A DNA stretch of 64,000 bases from positions 11,434 to 75,433 of the forward strand of contig VJWN01000023.1 of assembly GCA_007644065.1 (NCBI GenBank), read 5' to 3'. Position numbers and translations under genes: made by a program. Below the pieces are notes generated by a model. That model ran no database searches. It saw nothing but the letters and a program-made list of their open reading frames with translations, and was not told the DNA's origin. The stretch comes from Margaritispora aquatica. Its lineage: Eukaryota; Ascomycota; Leotiomycetes; Helotiales; Discinellaceae. Positions 10,250 through 22,733 of the stretch are shown here, piece by piece. Each line of letters opens with the position of its first letter. The first letter of the stretch is position 1.

Positions 10250-12796
10250 GCGCGAATCTTGGTTTAGAAGAGAGGGCATCAGTGCCTCTGAAACTCCAAT
10301 AGCCATACAATCATACGCCAAATTGGCTGTACAACATACCAATAAGCATCTCTTCGTCCAGTGAATTAAATTACGTGTGTTATATGCATGATACCTTGCT
10401 TCGAAATGCTTGTGTTGTCGATGTCTATCTATTTGAAACACATATTTATCCGAATAAATTCTGCTCATCTACTCTTATAACTGCTTGCGATCCCAGGAGG
10501 CGCAGATGTGGCTCTGACCAACAAAAACAAGTTTTGAAGGAAACAAAGGCTTTGCATAATTATCCATTAGAGAACATAAAAACAAGCCATAAGTTTTTGA
10601 AGAATGAAGAAATTAGGAACTCTAAGAGCCTGTATCACATGCCACAGTTCAAATAAGTACAGCGAGCTATTTTGAGCCAAACATGCCAGAAGATACACCG
10701 AAGTTGAATGTAATTGATAGGAATATCACCTATACACACATATATCCACAATTATACTAAAAGATACTTTGCCAGCCTTGGCTGCAATAGTATTTAATAA
10801 CCAATATTGTTCTTCAAGAATTGATAATTACGGGGGCAGGCATCACGGAGCAGCAGGCTTCTGCTATGTCGTGTTCTAACAACATTGAACGGTAACTACA
10901 TACCCCTCCAGGTCTACGTTTTCCTTTGAGGGTTATGGTTTTGATGACACAAGGTTTCTCTAGTCATGATGTGTGAATTGAGGTAATAGCATGTTGTCGA
11001 GCCATTATTGAGTATGTCAAAGATGCCAAGAGACAGCCGGTAACACCAGAGAGGCATGAAAGGTAGCAAAATATTGTGAAAGGAGAAGAGTGCGTCAAGC
11101 TGTCAAGAGGGGTTTGCCCTTCCAGTAACCGTTACTTTTGTTCTGATATTCTACTACAAAGCAAAACCAGCCAATGCTGTAAAGCCACCAAGATGTGTGA
11201 GACAACTAAGCATATTGTAATTCTTTCGTTCAACAAGCCAACCAATAAACCTGTATCTAGAGCCCTGACTACGACAATTGCGTCGAAAAGGCGTGTTCTT
11301 TCAATCAGAACGCCAACCTCCTCATTGAACACAGTTGTGTAGAAATATTTATTTCCAAGGTAAATAGTACTATTCAGTGAAAGATTTGACTATGCAATCC
11401 TCAACACAGTTTAATTTTCATTTTTATAAGTGTATGGCTAATCAGAGAACATCATTAGCTTCAAGTTGGAATGCAGACACCATCATGTTTTCAAACCCTG
11501 AAGCCTGCCCCAGATATGCTGACCTGGGAAGATCGAGTTACAATCCAATGATCATTGTTTATCCATTGAAACCATTGCAATCATTGCCTGTTCAGAAGTG
11601 CACAGAAGCCAAGGTTTTCTATCCAACACACAAGACAGCCCTACAGTTGGACAGGCAGCAATGCAGCTTGTGCCCGAGAAGCTTACTGACAATCTCAATA
11701 AGAGAGCTTGTAATTGAAGCGGCACCAAATTGATAGAGTTTTATTAGTCGCTCTAGTTTGTGGATTACGCTTGCCGAATCATTATTCCAGCAAGTAAACT
11801 CTATTGGCAGACTTCCGAGTTCGAGGGACGTAAAAGTCCCGATAACTAGCGTGCTTCACCTGGATCGAGGGACCAGTGAAAATGCGAAGCAAATGAGATT
11901 GATCGCAAGGCTGCCTAGTGTAAGAGCTTGCGGTATTGGGCTTGGAATCTGTCCGCTTGAATTGGCAAAAACCAGTGACAAATGTCTCAAATTGCTATGA
12001 CCCCAACGGAACCCATTTTGTAACCATTACTATTTGAAAAAAAGAATCTCGAAGCGAATGCCACTAGAGTTGAAAACACATCTGAAAACTTGATAGGAAA
12101 CTATTTCTGTCAGTCTCAAGTCGACGAAACAAAAGCTTATTCCAAAAATAAATGTCAGTTTGCTTGATTCCTTCACGACATGTGCATCCCATATGCACCA
12201 ACGATGTGGCAGAAGTTTTCCAATAGGATGAAACGATTGTCAAAAGTTGCCCAAGGTATGAGATGTTTCTCATTATCTGTAGTACCAATACCGTTGGTCT
12301 AAAACAATTTCACATCTAAGTGCATGACTCTTTGGCATCATCCGTGCGACAGGATCCTCGGCACGCGAGATCTTGTCTCCGCTTCCCTCATCCCAAAACA
12401 AGCAACGTTTCTAGCAAACATGCGACCAATCCGTGATCCGAGAGTGTTAACCGAGTGTCGCTTATCTTTATTCATGATCTGGTTTCTACGAGAAGTGGTC
12501 GATGTGGAGTGCCCGTTCATCGGTTTGCCCCAAGGTAGCTCACTTTCCCCCATGAAACAGAGGATGATCACGAAAATAGAAGCAAGTTCATACCGCTACC
12601 GGTTTCAAAAGGCTGAAGTAACCTAGACTTGGCCGAAATCTATGAACCGATCGTATATGTATAACGGTGACCCAATGTTAACAATATCGTTATCCAATCG
12701 AAGTATCTTTTAATCTTTCTGTAATTGTCCTTCGAGCAGGTCTCTTGACCACTCTTTCATACAGAGCTGGGCTTTATCCGAATCTTAATCCCCAAC
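10250..12796. other. Intergenic, 2.5 kb, no supported gene
   Basis: Several frames of 70-118 codons exist (for example 11377-11733 plus strand) but none shows recognisable motifs, splice-linked partners or codon bias that I would trust. An upstream exon of the 12797 gene encoding a signal peptide could lie here; I did not find one. Confidence 0.4.
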
Positions 12797-14096
12797 ATGG
12801 GTTTTAATTTACTCCGTCCCCAGGCAGGACTCGTAAGAAAACACGTTCCAGCTAGGCTGGACTTGAACATTGTTCAGAAGAGGAACCTGACAGACGGGGT
12901 AATAAGGGTCTTAAATCACTTCACGTACCACAACACTGACTGAATACCTAGCTGCCACCTTCAACACCTAAAAACCCAAAAGAGAATGGTCCCGCCAAAG
13001 GAGGGCCTGGTGCAAATGCAGCAGACCCCAACGCTCCTCCGCAGCCAGATAATGGTCCAGGAAAGGGCAAAGGCGCACCAAAAAATGGCACGGAACCATT
13101 GCAGCCAGGCGGGAAGCCTCCTCCAACACCAGGCAAAGGCGCACCAAAAAACGGCACGGAACCATTACAGCCAGGCGGAAAGCCTCCCCCAACACCGGGC
13201 AAAGGTCCCAAGAAGGAGAAAGCACCACCTACCTCGCCTCAAAACCCTACAGGTTCGACAGTTTCGGGTGTGTTACCTCTTCCCACACTCCCCACTCCTC
13301 CAACTGGAACACCACCTCCATTTCCTGTGGGTACTCCCTCCCCACCACCACCGCCACCGCCAGGAAATGGTCCATCTCCAACAAATCCTCCACCTACACC
13401 TCGTCCAAAGGGAAATCCACCACAACGACCTCCTCCAATGTCTACGTTATCTACAAGCGCAATAGCAGTAACAGCTGCACCAGCAACATTTCCAACCACG
13501 GCAAATGGTGGAATAAGCTCGTCGTCTGGAAACGGTAATGGTGCAGTCGTGGATAGCAATGCAGTTTCAGCGCCGTCCAATCGATCTCAGAGCCAGGCAA
13601 CTATTGCTGTCAGTGTTGTAGTGATAATCAGTATGAACTCCCTGACGTCGTTAAGTTACGTGTACTGACAAACAAAGTTGGATCCATCGCCCTCATCACA
13701 GGCCTTGTCTTCTTGACCCGCCGCATCATGCGTCGCCGCCGTCATGGGCTCGCAAAGAGTGCCCCCTTAAACACTTCTCCAACAGCACCACCCATGCAAT
13801 CATTCCCTGCCCCACAGACAGAAACCCAGTACTTGCCAGAACGAGGATCCAGTATCAACTATATGAATGAACAATATACAGAAGCGTATGCGCCTGTGAT
13901 CATGGAAGGTCAAGAATATAACATCCGTCGGAAGACCGTTGGGGAGATGGGAATTAGTGGGTATGAGGAGAAGCGTTTAAACATGATGAGAGCAAGTACG
14001 ATGTCAGAGGGGACTTTGCAAAATAGCATTAACATGGTTAATGGATATCCCCGAGATGTCAAGATTCCACTTGCTAGCTTGCCTAGAGACATCTGA
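12797..14096 (+). CDS. Proline-rich single-pass membrane protein
   Basis: Three exons (12797-12898, 12952-13630, 13678-14096) give 399 residues. Introns of 53 and 47 bases both have CTGAC branch sites. The order is: a short N-terminus with a Lys-Arg pair (NIVQKRNLTDG) that could be a Kex2 processing site; a Pro/Gly/Lys-rich region with two copies of a 22-residue unit (GAPKNGTEPLQPGGK...); a Pro-rich then Ser/Thr-rich stretch; one transmembrane helix (IAVSVVVIIGSIALITGLVF) created exactly across the second intron; a basic stop-transfer TRRIMRRRRHG; and a 120-residue cytosolic tail. This is the layout of a fungal wall-facing sensor or anchor, but no family is recognised. The N-terminus lacks a signal peptide, so the first exon may be missing or mis-called. 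Confidence 0.7.
13072..13206 (+). repeat. 66-bp coding tandem duplication in the proline-rich protein
   Basis: Two nearly identical 66-bp units (from GGCGCACCAAAAAATGGC to the next GGCAAAGG) encode two copies of a 22-residue Gly/Pro/Lys segment. They differ at a few third positions only, suggesting recent duplication or homogenisation. Confidence 0.8.
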
Positions 14097-14813
14097 GAGA
14101 ATCAGTAAATAGAGATACTGAAATATGTACTAAGAAATAATAAAGACGAGGAGGAATTGTGACTGACAATTTCGTCATCAGGTGTCTTGTGAGTGAGACA
14201 AAGCTGTATACAAGTGAATAAAACCGACTTCGGTCACAATCGCCATGCCGATCTTTAACATCTGAATCAAGGTAAGAGGCTGGGAGGATTAGTTAAATAA
14301 ATGAAAAGGGAATATTTTGACGTTCTTTCATTGTTTGAGGTATCTATCCACAAGGACGTTGCCATGTCTATGGCCACGCACCCGCAACCTTAACCACCAT
14401 TCACTTCTAGAGCAGGAGCTTTCAAGCTACCATTTCTCAAACCAAACTTCATATCCTCAACGTCTTCACTTCTCGAGTTGGAGCTTTTAAGCTACCATCT
14501 CTGAACGTCAAAATATATCTCGCAACAACGCCATGTCTGATATCCGGGGATGTGTGGGTGGTAAACAAAGAAAATACATGATGGTGAATCGTTTGCTAGT
14601 TCTTGGTAACGTCTCTAGAGGTAGAAGACGAAATTCCGTCGAAAAAGGGTATGTGCTCGTGGATACAGCGGGAAAGAAGTCGAGAAGGGGGTCATGGGAT
14701 AGTCGTAATCCGAGTCATTGGCAATCGATTAGAGTTTATGAATTGCAGGGACGCGAATGGAATGGCTCTGCCGCAAAGACAAGCCAGAGGATATGTGAGA
14801 CATAATATCATGT
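14097..14813. other. Convergent 3' region, no gene
   Basis: Lies between the ends of the proline-rich membrane gene (plus) and importin alpha (minus). A near-duplicate phrase (CACTTCTAGAGCAGGAGCTT at about 14402 and CACTTCTCGAGTTGGAGCTT at about 14467) is present, about 65 bases apart. Nothing else seen. Confidence 0.5.
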
Positions 14814-16815
14814 CTACATGTCCATCGAGTCGCCATTGCTGCTAGCGAAGTTGAAGCCGCCTTGAGCAGGACCCGCGGGCTGAGTGCCGAATCCGAAGGT
14901 ACCTTGACCTGCGACCTCTGGACCTGCAATTTCGCCGGCTCCTTCATCATCCTCATCTGAGAAGTACTTTTCGATCATGTTGTATGCCTTCATGTAGATC
15001 TCTTCGTTTGCGTTTGTCTGACAATCGTGGATCTTCTCCATGCCGTGGCACTCCTCGATGAACAGGGCGTATTGGTTAATACTTTCCTGTCCCTCCCCAG
15101 CGGCATCCTTGTCCATCTCTCCAACCTTGAGGATATTCTCTAGGCCATCAAGAGCGACCTGGATGATTTTGTTGTCGGGGCAGGCGAGGAGATCGCACAA
15201 TGGCTTGATGCATCCTTGGTTGACCAGATAGCGGATCTGCTCTGGCTTCTGAAGACCACCCGAGGTGGCGTTAGAGATCGCCCAACAAGCCTCCTTACGA
15301 GTTTTCAAGTCGCCATTGGACAGAAGATGGATAAGAGGAGGAATAATGTTAGCATCAATCACAGCCTGAATCTGAGTAGAATTGCCGGCAGTGACATTAG
15401 AGATAGTCCAACATGCTTCCTTACGAATGCCGTCCTTTCCAGAGCTTAAGAGAGATAACAAGGCTGGGAGAGCACCGCAGTTGATGATGACTTGAGTCTG
15501 AACATCATCACCAGTAACAATATTACCGACTGAGCGAAGAGCTGGAGTCTGGACCGAAGTTGAGGCATGCATAAGCAATTCCACAAGACGGCGAGGAATG
15601 CCTGCTTCAATCACAGCTTGGATCTTATCGTTGGCACCATCTGAAAGATAGGAAATAGCCCAACAGGCGTCAATCAAAACTTCATCATCTAGTGAGTAGA
15701 CTAGCTTGGCTAAGACGGGTAGTGCGGGCAAAATCTGCTGAAACCGTGAGCCTTAAAAGTCATCAAGAGAATGCAAATTACCTACGGTGTTCCAATCAGG
15801 CTGAGGAGTCTTTCCCCGACAGAAGTTGCTCAGTGTCCAAGTAGCATTTCGAAGCATGCTGAGTTTTCTGCTATCACCCAAAAGGTTCAAAAGTGGCTTG
15901 AGCGCACCACAGCTCAAAACGTAATCTCGGCACGAAGGACTGTCACCAGCAATGTTTCCCAGAGCCCATACAGCTTGCTCTCTAACATCTGGCTCATGGC
16001 TACCGAGAAGCTCAACGAATATAGGCACAGCTCCGGCCTCGATGACTACTTGTGTTTGCTGCGCGGAGCCAGAGGCGATATTGGTCAAGGCCCAAGCCGC
16101 TTCAAACTGAACCAAGGTATGTGGGGAACGAAGGAAGGTAACAAAACGGCTGACGACACCAGTCTTGATAACCTCTTCGATTGGAGGATTACGTTCTTTG
16201 GACAGGAGCTTTCGGAACTTGGTGGTTGCTTGGATCTGGAGGTCGATTTGTTCGGAGAAAACACCTGCCACCATTTGCGGGAGATCCTCATTTAACTATC
16301 ATTGTGAGTATTAGCATAATAATCAGAGACATGTTTTTCGGATGGTGTGTGGAGAGTTAGACAGCACCCCAGGGTTTGTCTTTGAAGAGTGGAACACTCA
16401 TCGGGGGCCACTCCGCACGGCACAAGCGAGGAGAAATATTTCGCGATGCGCTACACTACCCCACTAGGGAAAGTAAACAGAGAGAAAACAACAGAGACTG
16501 TTGCAAGAAATCAAAGCCCGGTGCCACACATCAAGTGGTAAAGTGGATTTAATCGGCATACGATTGAGAGAGGCTTACCTGACTCTCTGTAGGTGCAGTG
16601 TCATCGTCACTATCTGGCTCAGCGCCTAAAGAAGCTCCAGGACGAGAACCGTCACCGCCTGTAATACCTCTCCGCTTGGCCAAGTTCTCCTCGCGCTTTG
16701 CCTTACGGATCTCAACCTGTTGTTCCTCACGACGGCGTCGCAACTCCTCGGGCTTGAAAGTGTTCTTTGCCTTAAACTGGGTGCGGCGATGCTCTGGAAT
16801 ATAGCGTTCAGCCAT
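14814..16815 (-). CDS. Importin subunit alpha (karyopherin alpha)
   Basis: Exons 16815-16579, 16295-15786 and 15734-14814 encode 555 residues, normal for the family. The adaptor binds classical nuclear localisation signals and, through its N-terminal IBB domain, importin beta, carrying cargo through nuclear pores. Visible parts: Arg/Lys-rich IBB ([20 protein letters not shown], residues ~10-60), then about ten armadillo repeats with the repeated W-A-x-x-N signatures ([66 protein letters not shown]) whose Trp/Asn pairs form the NLS groove, and an acidic, Gly-rich tail ending SMDM. The 283-base first intron separates IBB from armadillo repeats. The second intron uses donor GTAGGT and acceptor CAGCAG; the chosen pair restores the conserved [11 protein letters not shown]. 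Divergent from POT1 at 17445. Confidence 0.95.
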
Positions 16816-17444
16816 GTTTGCAGTTGAGGATCTGCAGATGTGTTGACAGAGAGCTTTGCTTGCAGGATGTTTGATAGAGCAGATCAATACCTTGCAGAAG
16901 TATTGACGCTTGTGTTGTATTGAAAGTGAATGGTTATGAGTGAGTTGGTGGGGGAGATGGAGGTGGAGGTGGGATGGTGATTGAATGCTGAACTTTGAAG
17001 AAGCTCAAAGAGGCGTTCCAGAAACGGAAACGGCCGCACACGTGATCTGGCCCCTCTCCCAAGGTGGGGCAAGCATTTTCTTAGCGCGTCGCGTCGCCCA
17101 AATACATTGCATGTGTTCGCGTTCGTACCTTGAACATAGACACCGTCATCAGATTACTTTCCATTGGCATCCACTTCAACTATACTTGGATATCCACAAG
17201 TGTAAGTCTTTATTGAAGCGAAAAATTCAAAGCAAAAAAGATTATCGTGGACCCACGCAGATTTGTGTCTCTACCTTCCTACCTCGTGCAAACCATGTGG
17301 TTGAGCGAAATGAATCCAGGGAGGTAGGTAAGGTATGCATACTCACAACTTGAAGCCTTCTATGTATGAAAATAGCAATCTACCTAGTTTACAACTACAA
17401 TCATTTCCCCTCATCGCGCTAAAGGTGCATCACCGCAACGCAGG
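16816..17444. promoter_or_regulatory. Divergent intergenic promoter region, importin alpha / POT1
   Basis: 629 bases separate two oppositely oriented start codons, so both promoters must lie here. No TATA box or factor site stands out. Confidence 0.4.
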
Positions 17445-19783
17445 ATGGAGAAATCCCTAGTACTCGACGAGATGCCGCCTGTGCCGCCGAACTTCAAGAC
17501 CATTAAAGAAATCGACCAACTTGATAATGACCGCATCAAGAAAGGAGATTTTGTTAGCGTTGTTGGCCTCATAACAGATTTTCAGGCACCGATGAAAACC
17601 ATGGGCGAAGGTAAACTTCCTCCTAGAATTCGATTGGCATTTACTAAGAGCTTACATAGATTGGAAGTGCACTCCGAAGATAAAAGACCACTCCTGTGGT
17701 GAACATGTACAAGAAATGTCTATTACCATTTTTTGGCCGGAGAACATAATGCCAATGGCAGTGGAGAGTGATAGCGTCGTTCTGGTACGAAATGGAAAAG
17801 TGAGTTGAAGCCCATTCTGGACCTGTGATAAAGACTTATGCGCTACAGGTTCAAATGTATCGTGGGAATGTTTCGTTACTTGCAAACAAACAGGCAACCG
17901 AGTTCCATATAATCTCATCGTCGAAACTCACAGGCGAGAATGCTAGTGCCTCGCCAGCTTGGACAGCATACTCAGCCAAAAAGCAGACAAATCCTCCCAA
18001 CACTGTTGAATTAGCTTACGCAAAGTGGTTAATCAATCAGCGAAGTGAGTTGGGCCTTCCATCCTCCGGCGAGTTTCGAACCAAAGTTGCCCAGTCTATC
18101 AACACGAAGGAAAAATTTAGTCTGCTCAAAGATGTGAAGCCGTCCTGCTTCTATGATATACTTGGGCAGGTTGTCAAGATTCATGAAGAAGTGAATCGCC
18201 CATTGACCGTTTATCTGTCAGATTATACAGCCAACACTAACTTTTATAACTACGTCTGGGACGGAGGACCGGAAGAGTCGAATAGTCGAGATGGAGACGT
18301 GCATGGATACATTAAGAGCGTCAAAAAGGAAGGAAGTGGATGGGTTGGGCCTTATGGAAAGTTGACAATTCAGCTCAACCTTTGGGATGGGCATGCTTCG
18401 TTTGTGACTAAATGTGTCAAACCTCATGACTGGGTCATGCTGAAGAACGTCAAGATAGATTTCGACAGGAGAGGTGGACTTCTTGAAGGATACTTGCGAG
18501 GTGACCAAAGGGCTTTTGCGGACAAGGTTCAGGTAACAATCATGAAGCAATCTGAAAATCCAGAGGAAAATGATTCTCGCTGGAAAGATGCAGTTCGACG
18601 GAGACAGGAGTGCTGGGCCAGATTTAAGAAGCAGAAGCAGGAAATTCTTGATGAAGCTGCGGGCCTACCGTCTAAGCGTAAGTTAGGTCAGGAGGAAGGA
18701 CTAAAAGGAAACAGCAAGGAGCGCCGCAAAGAGAAACGAGCAAAGCTCGACAAGAAACATGCAGACTCCGAAACTAGAGTTGCAGCGGCGCTCGATCTGA
18801 ACCAAAATAGTTAGTGCGCCTATGTTCTGTGCGGCTTAACTTTGTGTTGACTATACAGTTAAATGCTATTACGCAGACCGTGCTGTCTTGCCTATTGCGG
18901 AAATTTTGAAACCGGAGATCTTATCAAAGAAAGATGGGCAAGAGTGTCACTCACCGTTCACACTTCGCAAGTACCGGGCAAATGTTCGTGTCCTAGATTA
19001 TTTTCCAGACCGGATCGAAGACTTTTCTATAGGTCGCCGAAGCAGTGATATGGATATACTGTCAGACTATAGTGGTGGCGAGGAAACAGATTTAGAGGAG
19101 GATAGGACAAAATGGAAGAGCGGAAAGGGATTCCCAAAGGATATTTGGGAGTGGCGATTTGAACTCCTGGTGGAGGATGCCGATCCACGTGGTAGCAAGG
19201 ACAGAGTATGGCTGACAGTTGACAACCTAGCTGCACAAGGGCTACTAGCAATGGAAGAAGATGCGACGAGGTGGGCACACAAAACCTTTTTTATTATGAT
19301 CCATGTACTGATACTTGTAGTCTCCGAGGGAATCCTAATCTCTTGGCAACCCTGAAGGAACAACTCTTCAAGCTTTGGGGCGACTTGGAAGAACGAAAGA
19401 AAGCCATACTTGAAGTCGAAAAGACAGGGCCAAAGAAGAAAAGAGTGTCTCCATCCTCGACTTTCAGCTCAATTCCTTCATCACCTGCCACGAAAGCTGG
19501 AGCACAACCAGATGTCGATAGCGACATTGAGAATGATGTGCCGAGATATGATTTGTCAAATAATTCAAAGAAGTCAGCTCTAGCAGAGCTCAATAAAACT
19601 AACTCAGGGCCACGAGCAAACGTCACAACGACGTCGGAAATCGTCCCAAACAATAAAGCTTTCACGTGCTGCATCAAACAGTATGGCATCATGATTGATG
19701 AGGCCGACCCAACCAAGGCCGATGCAGGAGAAGGCAAGCGATGGCAGAGGAAATTCGGGATTTTTGATACGTTTATTTCCTAA
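17445..19783 (+). CDS. pot1: Protection of telomeres protein 1 homologue (telomere end-binding)
   Basis: Five exons (17445-17610, 17660-17799, 17849-18809, 18859-19270, 19321-19783) encode 713 residues. POT1 binds the single-stranded G-rich overhang and caps chromosome ends within shelterin. The first OB fold (residues ~15-150) contains GDFVSVVGLITDFQAP, then DWKCTPKIKD and MSITIFWPEN, characteristic of the telomere-binding OB domain. A second OB fold follows (CFYDILGQVVKI ... DWVMLKNVKIDF ... GGLLEGYLRGD). After a Lys-rich linker the C-terminal part (WEWRFELLVED; DATSLRGNPNLLATL; LFKLWGDLEERK) matches the TPP1-binding region of fungal POT1. Intron 3 uses the less common donor GTTAGT and intron 4 GTGGGC; both restore conserved reading. 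Start chosen as the first ATG in frame with the OB fold. Confidence 0.9.
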
Positions 19784-20492
19784 GTTGATACAAGAGAGAC
19801 AGTCGTAATGACACTGGGATACGGAGTTGGGGAAGCATATCTTGTTGGCATGTGTACAATAAGGGGGCGTGGTGTAATGGAATTAAGATGTAAGTCGCAA
19901 TGAAAATTTCTATTGAAGAAGTGTAGCATGATAGCGAAACTCAAAAAACTTTTACTCTTTAGTATGATGTTGATCTAAATTTAATAGGCATATCACGTGT
20001 TCCTATACTCCTGTTTTTTTCAAGTTGCTCGGGAACACCTGAGGCAGTCGATGACGCCACCACAACTATAAAAATATTATCTGCTTTATTGTCACCAAGG
20101 CTGGATATGGTTTAGATATCGTAATAGAGCCCTAGATTAGTTGACTTCGTTGTTCTCTTAGTTATTGGCTCTAGTGAAACTCACTATGCTGACAAAGCAA
20201 AAGGTAAGATCTTACTATCCAAGTACAACTTGCGGGTCCTGAAAATGACAAATCAATAGTGGATAATCTATTACAGTCATTCATTTCGAGGATTTGTTTT
20301 CGTTTTATCCCTCTGTTTCGACTTTTTTCTAAGTACCTGCGCTTTATTTAAGCTTGTCGTTGTTGTGGTGCTTCTACACCAAGCACTCCACGGTCGAAAT
20401 TCATAAAGTTTGTCTCAAAGCTGATCGCAAGCTATAATTCTTATTGAAATTAGCTATCTAATCCCGTTGGGCAAACCCCCCCGGCCACCAAA
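19784..20492. other. Intergenic, no gene
   Basis: Holds the 3' end of POT1 and the promoter of the NmrA-like gene. AT-rich, without notable repeats. Confidence 0.5.
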
Positions 20493-21422
20493 ATGCTTGC
20501 ACTCACCAGTTGCACGGGAAAACTCGGCGGCGCTGTCCTCTCAGCGATCATCGAGCACAAGCTCATCGTACCCTCCTCGCTCGTGCTTTGTACCTCCTCG
20601 GACATCAACGATCCAAGATGGGATGAACTAAAAGCGCAGGGAGCCCAAGTCCGCTCATTCGACTTTGACAATCCCGATCCTGCCACTTTCGCGGGCTGTA
20701 GCAGACTCTTCCTTGTTTCCACGCCTCGCATTTCGATGGACTATCACCATGCTCCTCCTGGAACTGGGCGCGAGAAGCATCATTTTGCTGCTATTGAGGC
20801 TGCTCGTGAAGCTGGGGTGGAGCATGTGTATTATACCTCATTGGCCTTTGGGCCACAGAGTGAAGCCGGTGTTATGAGAGCCCATTTGAGGACTGAGAGA
20901 TATCTGAAGGAGATGAAGGGAAATATGAAGTGGACTGTTATGAGAGAAGGCCTGTACAATGAGAGTTGGCCTCTGTATCTGGGATATTTTGATGTGCAGG
21001 GTGATGAGAGAGACGAGATCGTGCTTCCTGGTGATGGCAAAGTAAGCTGGACTAGTATTCCAGATTTAGGACTGGGCACTGCGTTAGTCCTTGCGGATAA
21101 GGAGGCAGGGAACTGGGAGGAGAAAACTATCTATCTATCTCGAACTGAAGGGGCGAGGTCCATGAAGGAGATTGCAACCTTAGTTGGGAAAGCCTTTGGA
21201 CGGGAGCTCAAGGTGAAGGTTGCGAGCTTAGAGGAGTACACTGATCTTTGTGTGAAGAGGGGCGTGGAGAAGGCGAGTGTTGAATGGTGGGCTAGTAGCT
21301 ATGCTGCACTAGAGAGAGGAGAGTGTGAAATCAAAGATGATACCTTGACTCGACTCTTGTCTGGAATAGGGCTGGAGGCTAAGCCTGTGGAGGAAACGAT
21401 CGAGGAGATGCTGCGAAAGTAG
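20493..21422 (+). CDS. NmrA-like NAD(P)-binding oxidoreductase (quinone reductase 2-type)
   Basis: Intronless, 309 residues, the usual length. A Rossmann fold begins at once: MLALTSCTGKLGGAVLSAII has the GxLGG dinucleotide loop of the atypical SDR (NmrA/QOR2) group. Further family features are ELKAQGAQVRSFDFDNPDP (strand 3 and its loop), LFLVSTP, HFAAIEAAREAGVEHVYYTS, and WTVMREGLYNE. These proteins reduce quinones or act as redox sensors; which applies here cannot be read from the sequence. A catalytic Tyr-Lys pair of classical SDRs is not evident, as expected for the group. Convergent with the oxygenase gene at 22734. Confidence 0.85.
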   Translation: MLALTSCTGKLGGAVLSAIIEHKLIVPSSLVLCTSSDINDPRWDELKAQGAQVRSFDFDNPDPATFAGCSRLFLVSTPRISMDYHHAPPGTGREKHHFAAIEAAREAGVEHVYYTSLAFGPQSEAGVMRAHLRTERYLKEMKGNMKWTVMREGLYNESWPLYLGYFDVQGDERDEIVLPGDGKVSWTSIPDLGLGTALVLADKEAGNWEEKTIYLSRTEGARSMKEIATLVGKAFGRELKVKVASLEEYTDLCVKRGVEKASVEWWASSYAALERGECEIKDDTLTRLLSGIGLEAKPVEETIEEMLRK

Positions 21423-22733
21423 CAGCAAATCCCAGACGATGCCACATGATATCTCTTCCATTCGTATAAATCAGTCCATTCCACTATGCTGCATGAAAAT
21501 CTCCATATCGTGAGGTTAATTTTGCTCTTAAGACTCGAACAAAGTATAAAAAAGAACCATTCGAGCCATAGAACCAATAGACATGTAGTGCTACTCCTTC
21601 CAAAAATCCTGTAAGCTAATGTCACTTAGGCAACAACAGACACCTCTTCAGCATTTGAAGCACCAATACCAAAAGCAACAACTGAACACCCCAATTGTGA
21701 CTGAAGTCCTAAAAGACGTGAACTTTGCTTGTATCCCCATCGGATGGGACTTCAAGATAACTGTCTCTTACAGGATAGAATAAGACTAGCGGCAAAATTT
21801 GCAGCACACTCGGAAGGCATTGAGATATCGCCACGAGATACAACTCTCTGAGTGACCAAGAGCAGCAAGAGACCCATTTTGCTAGTCGAAGCTGGCGAAG
21901 TTATGCAAGAAGACGATTGTAAGATTGAACCTTGCAAGATGGTGGCAGGGCAGCTGATCTATGTAGGGAACGAGTACGACGCAGTTCTCTCTGCGGTGTA
22001 TTTTGATGATGGGATGGTGACTCAGATGGGCGAAAAATACAAGCAATCAAATGCCTGCGTGAATTGTCCTTAATCCAAAAACCCGACAAGGGATATGGAC
22101 ACAGCAAGTTCAAGGATGTCCATGTAAGAAGGCGCAGCCAACGCTCAGGACTACTCGTGAGGTTACACTACGAACCTGTAAGAAGAGGCAATTGGTGCTG
22201 TTTTGATCACGGCGGAGATCTCGGAAGACGTAGCCTTCAACGCTGTAATATCCTGGTGAATAGCTGCGGTCGCTACATTCACATCGTTATTCCAGTCGAA
22301 AAATATGCAATCTTTGAACACCAAGCTGACATCAATGTTCCGCTAATATTTGCTTTAGTGAACAATAAGATTGCAAGTAGGTTACTGGCACCCTCCAAAC
22401 AAGAATTATTTGACTAAGTTTGATAGGAACATACTACTTCAACGTCTCCGATGATCACCAGGAGAATCTGAATAAAGATGTTGGAAAAGATGAAGGGAAT
22501 CACGTAGACGCTACAGATGATTATCGGCCTTCAACGCCTTTTTCGGCCTTGTTCACCTCAGAGCTGGAGATTGGCCATGCTGTACAGTTGTTTTAACACT
22601 CTTAATGTTTTCATTTAACTCCATTTCACTATCACCGCGTTCAAAAATGTTTATCCCTACAACAGTAGTGCCCCAAGACTTTCGACATGCCGCTGAATTC
22701 TATACTCGTTCACTAAAACCAAATAATCCGAAA
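21423..22733. other. Intergenic between convergent genes, 1.3 kb
   Basis: Contains open frames of 60-117 codons (for example 21852-22073 and 22064-22417, plus strand) without recognisable motifs. Some may be decayed coding sequence; I cannot support a gene. Confidence 0.4.

Noticed and set aside
11377..11733. 118-codon plus-strand frame
   Set aside because: No recognisable motif, no splice-linked neighbour, composition like the surrounding non-coding DNA.
13239..13580. Gly-rich antisense frame over the proline-rich gene
   Set aside because: Antisense of Pro codons gives Gly codons; it is a composition artefact.
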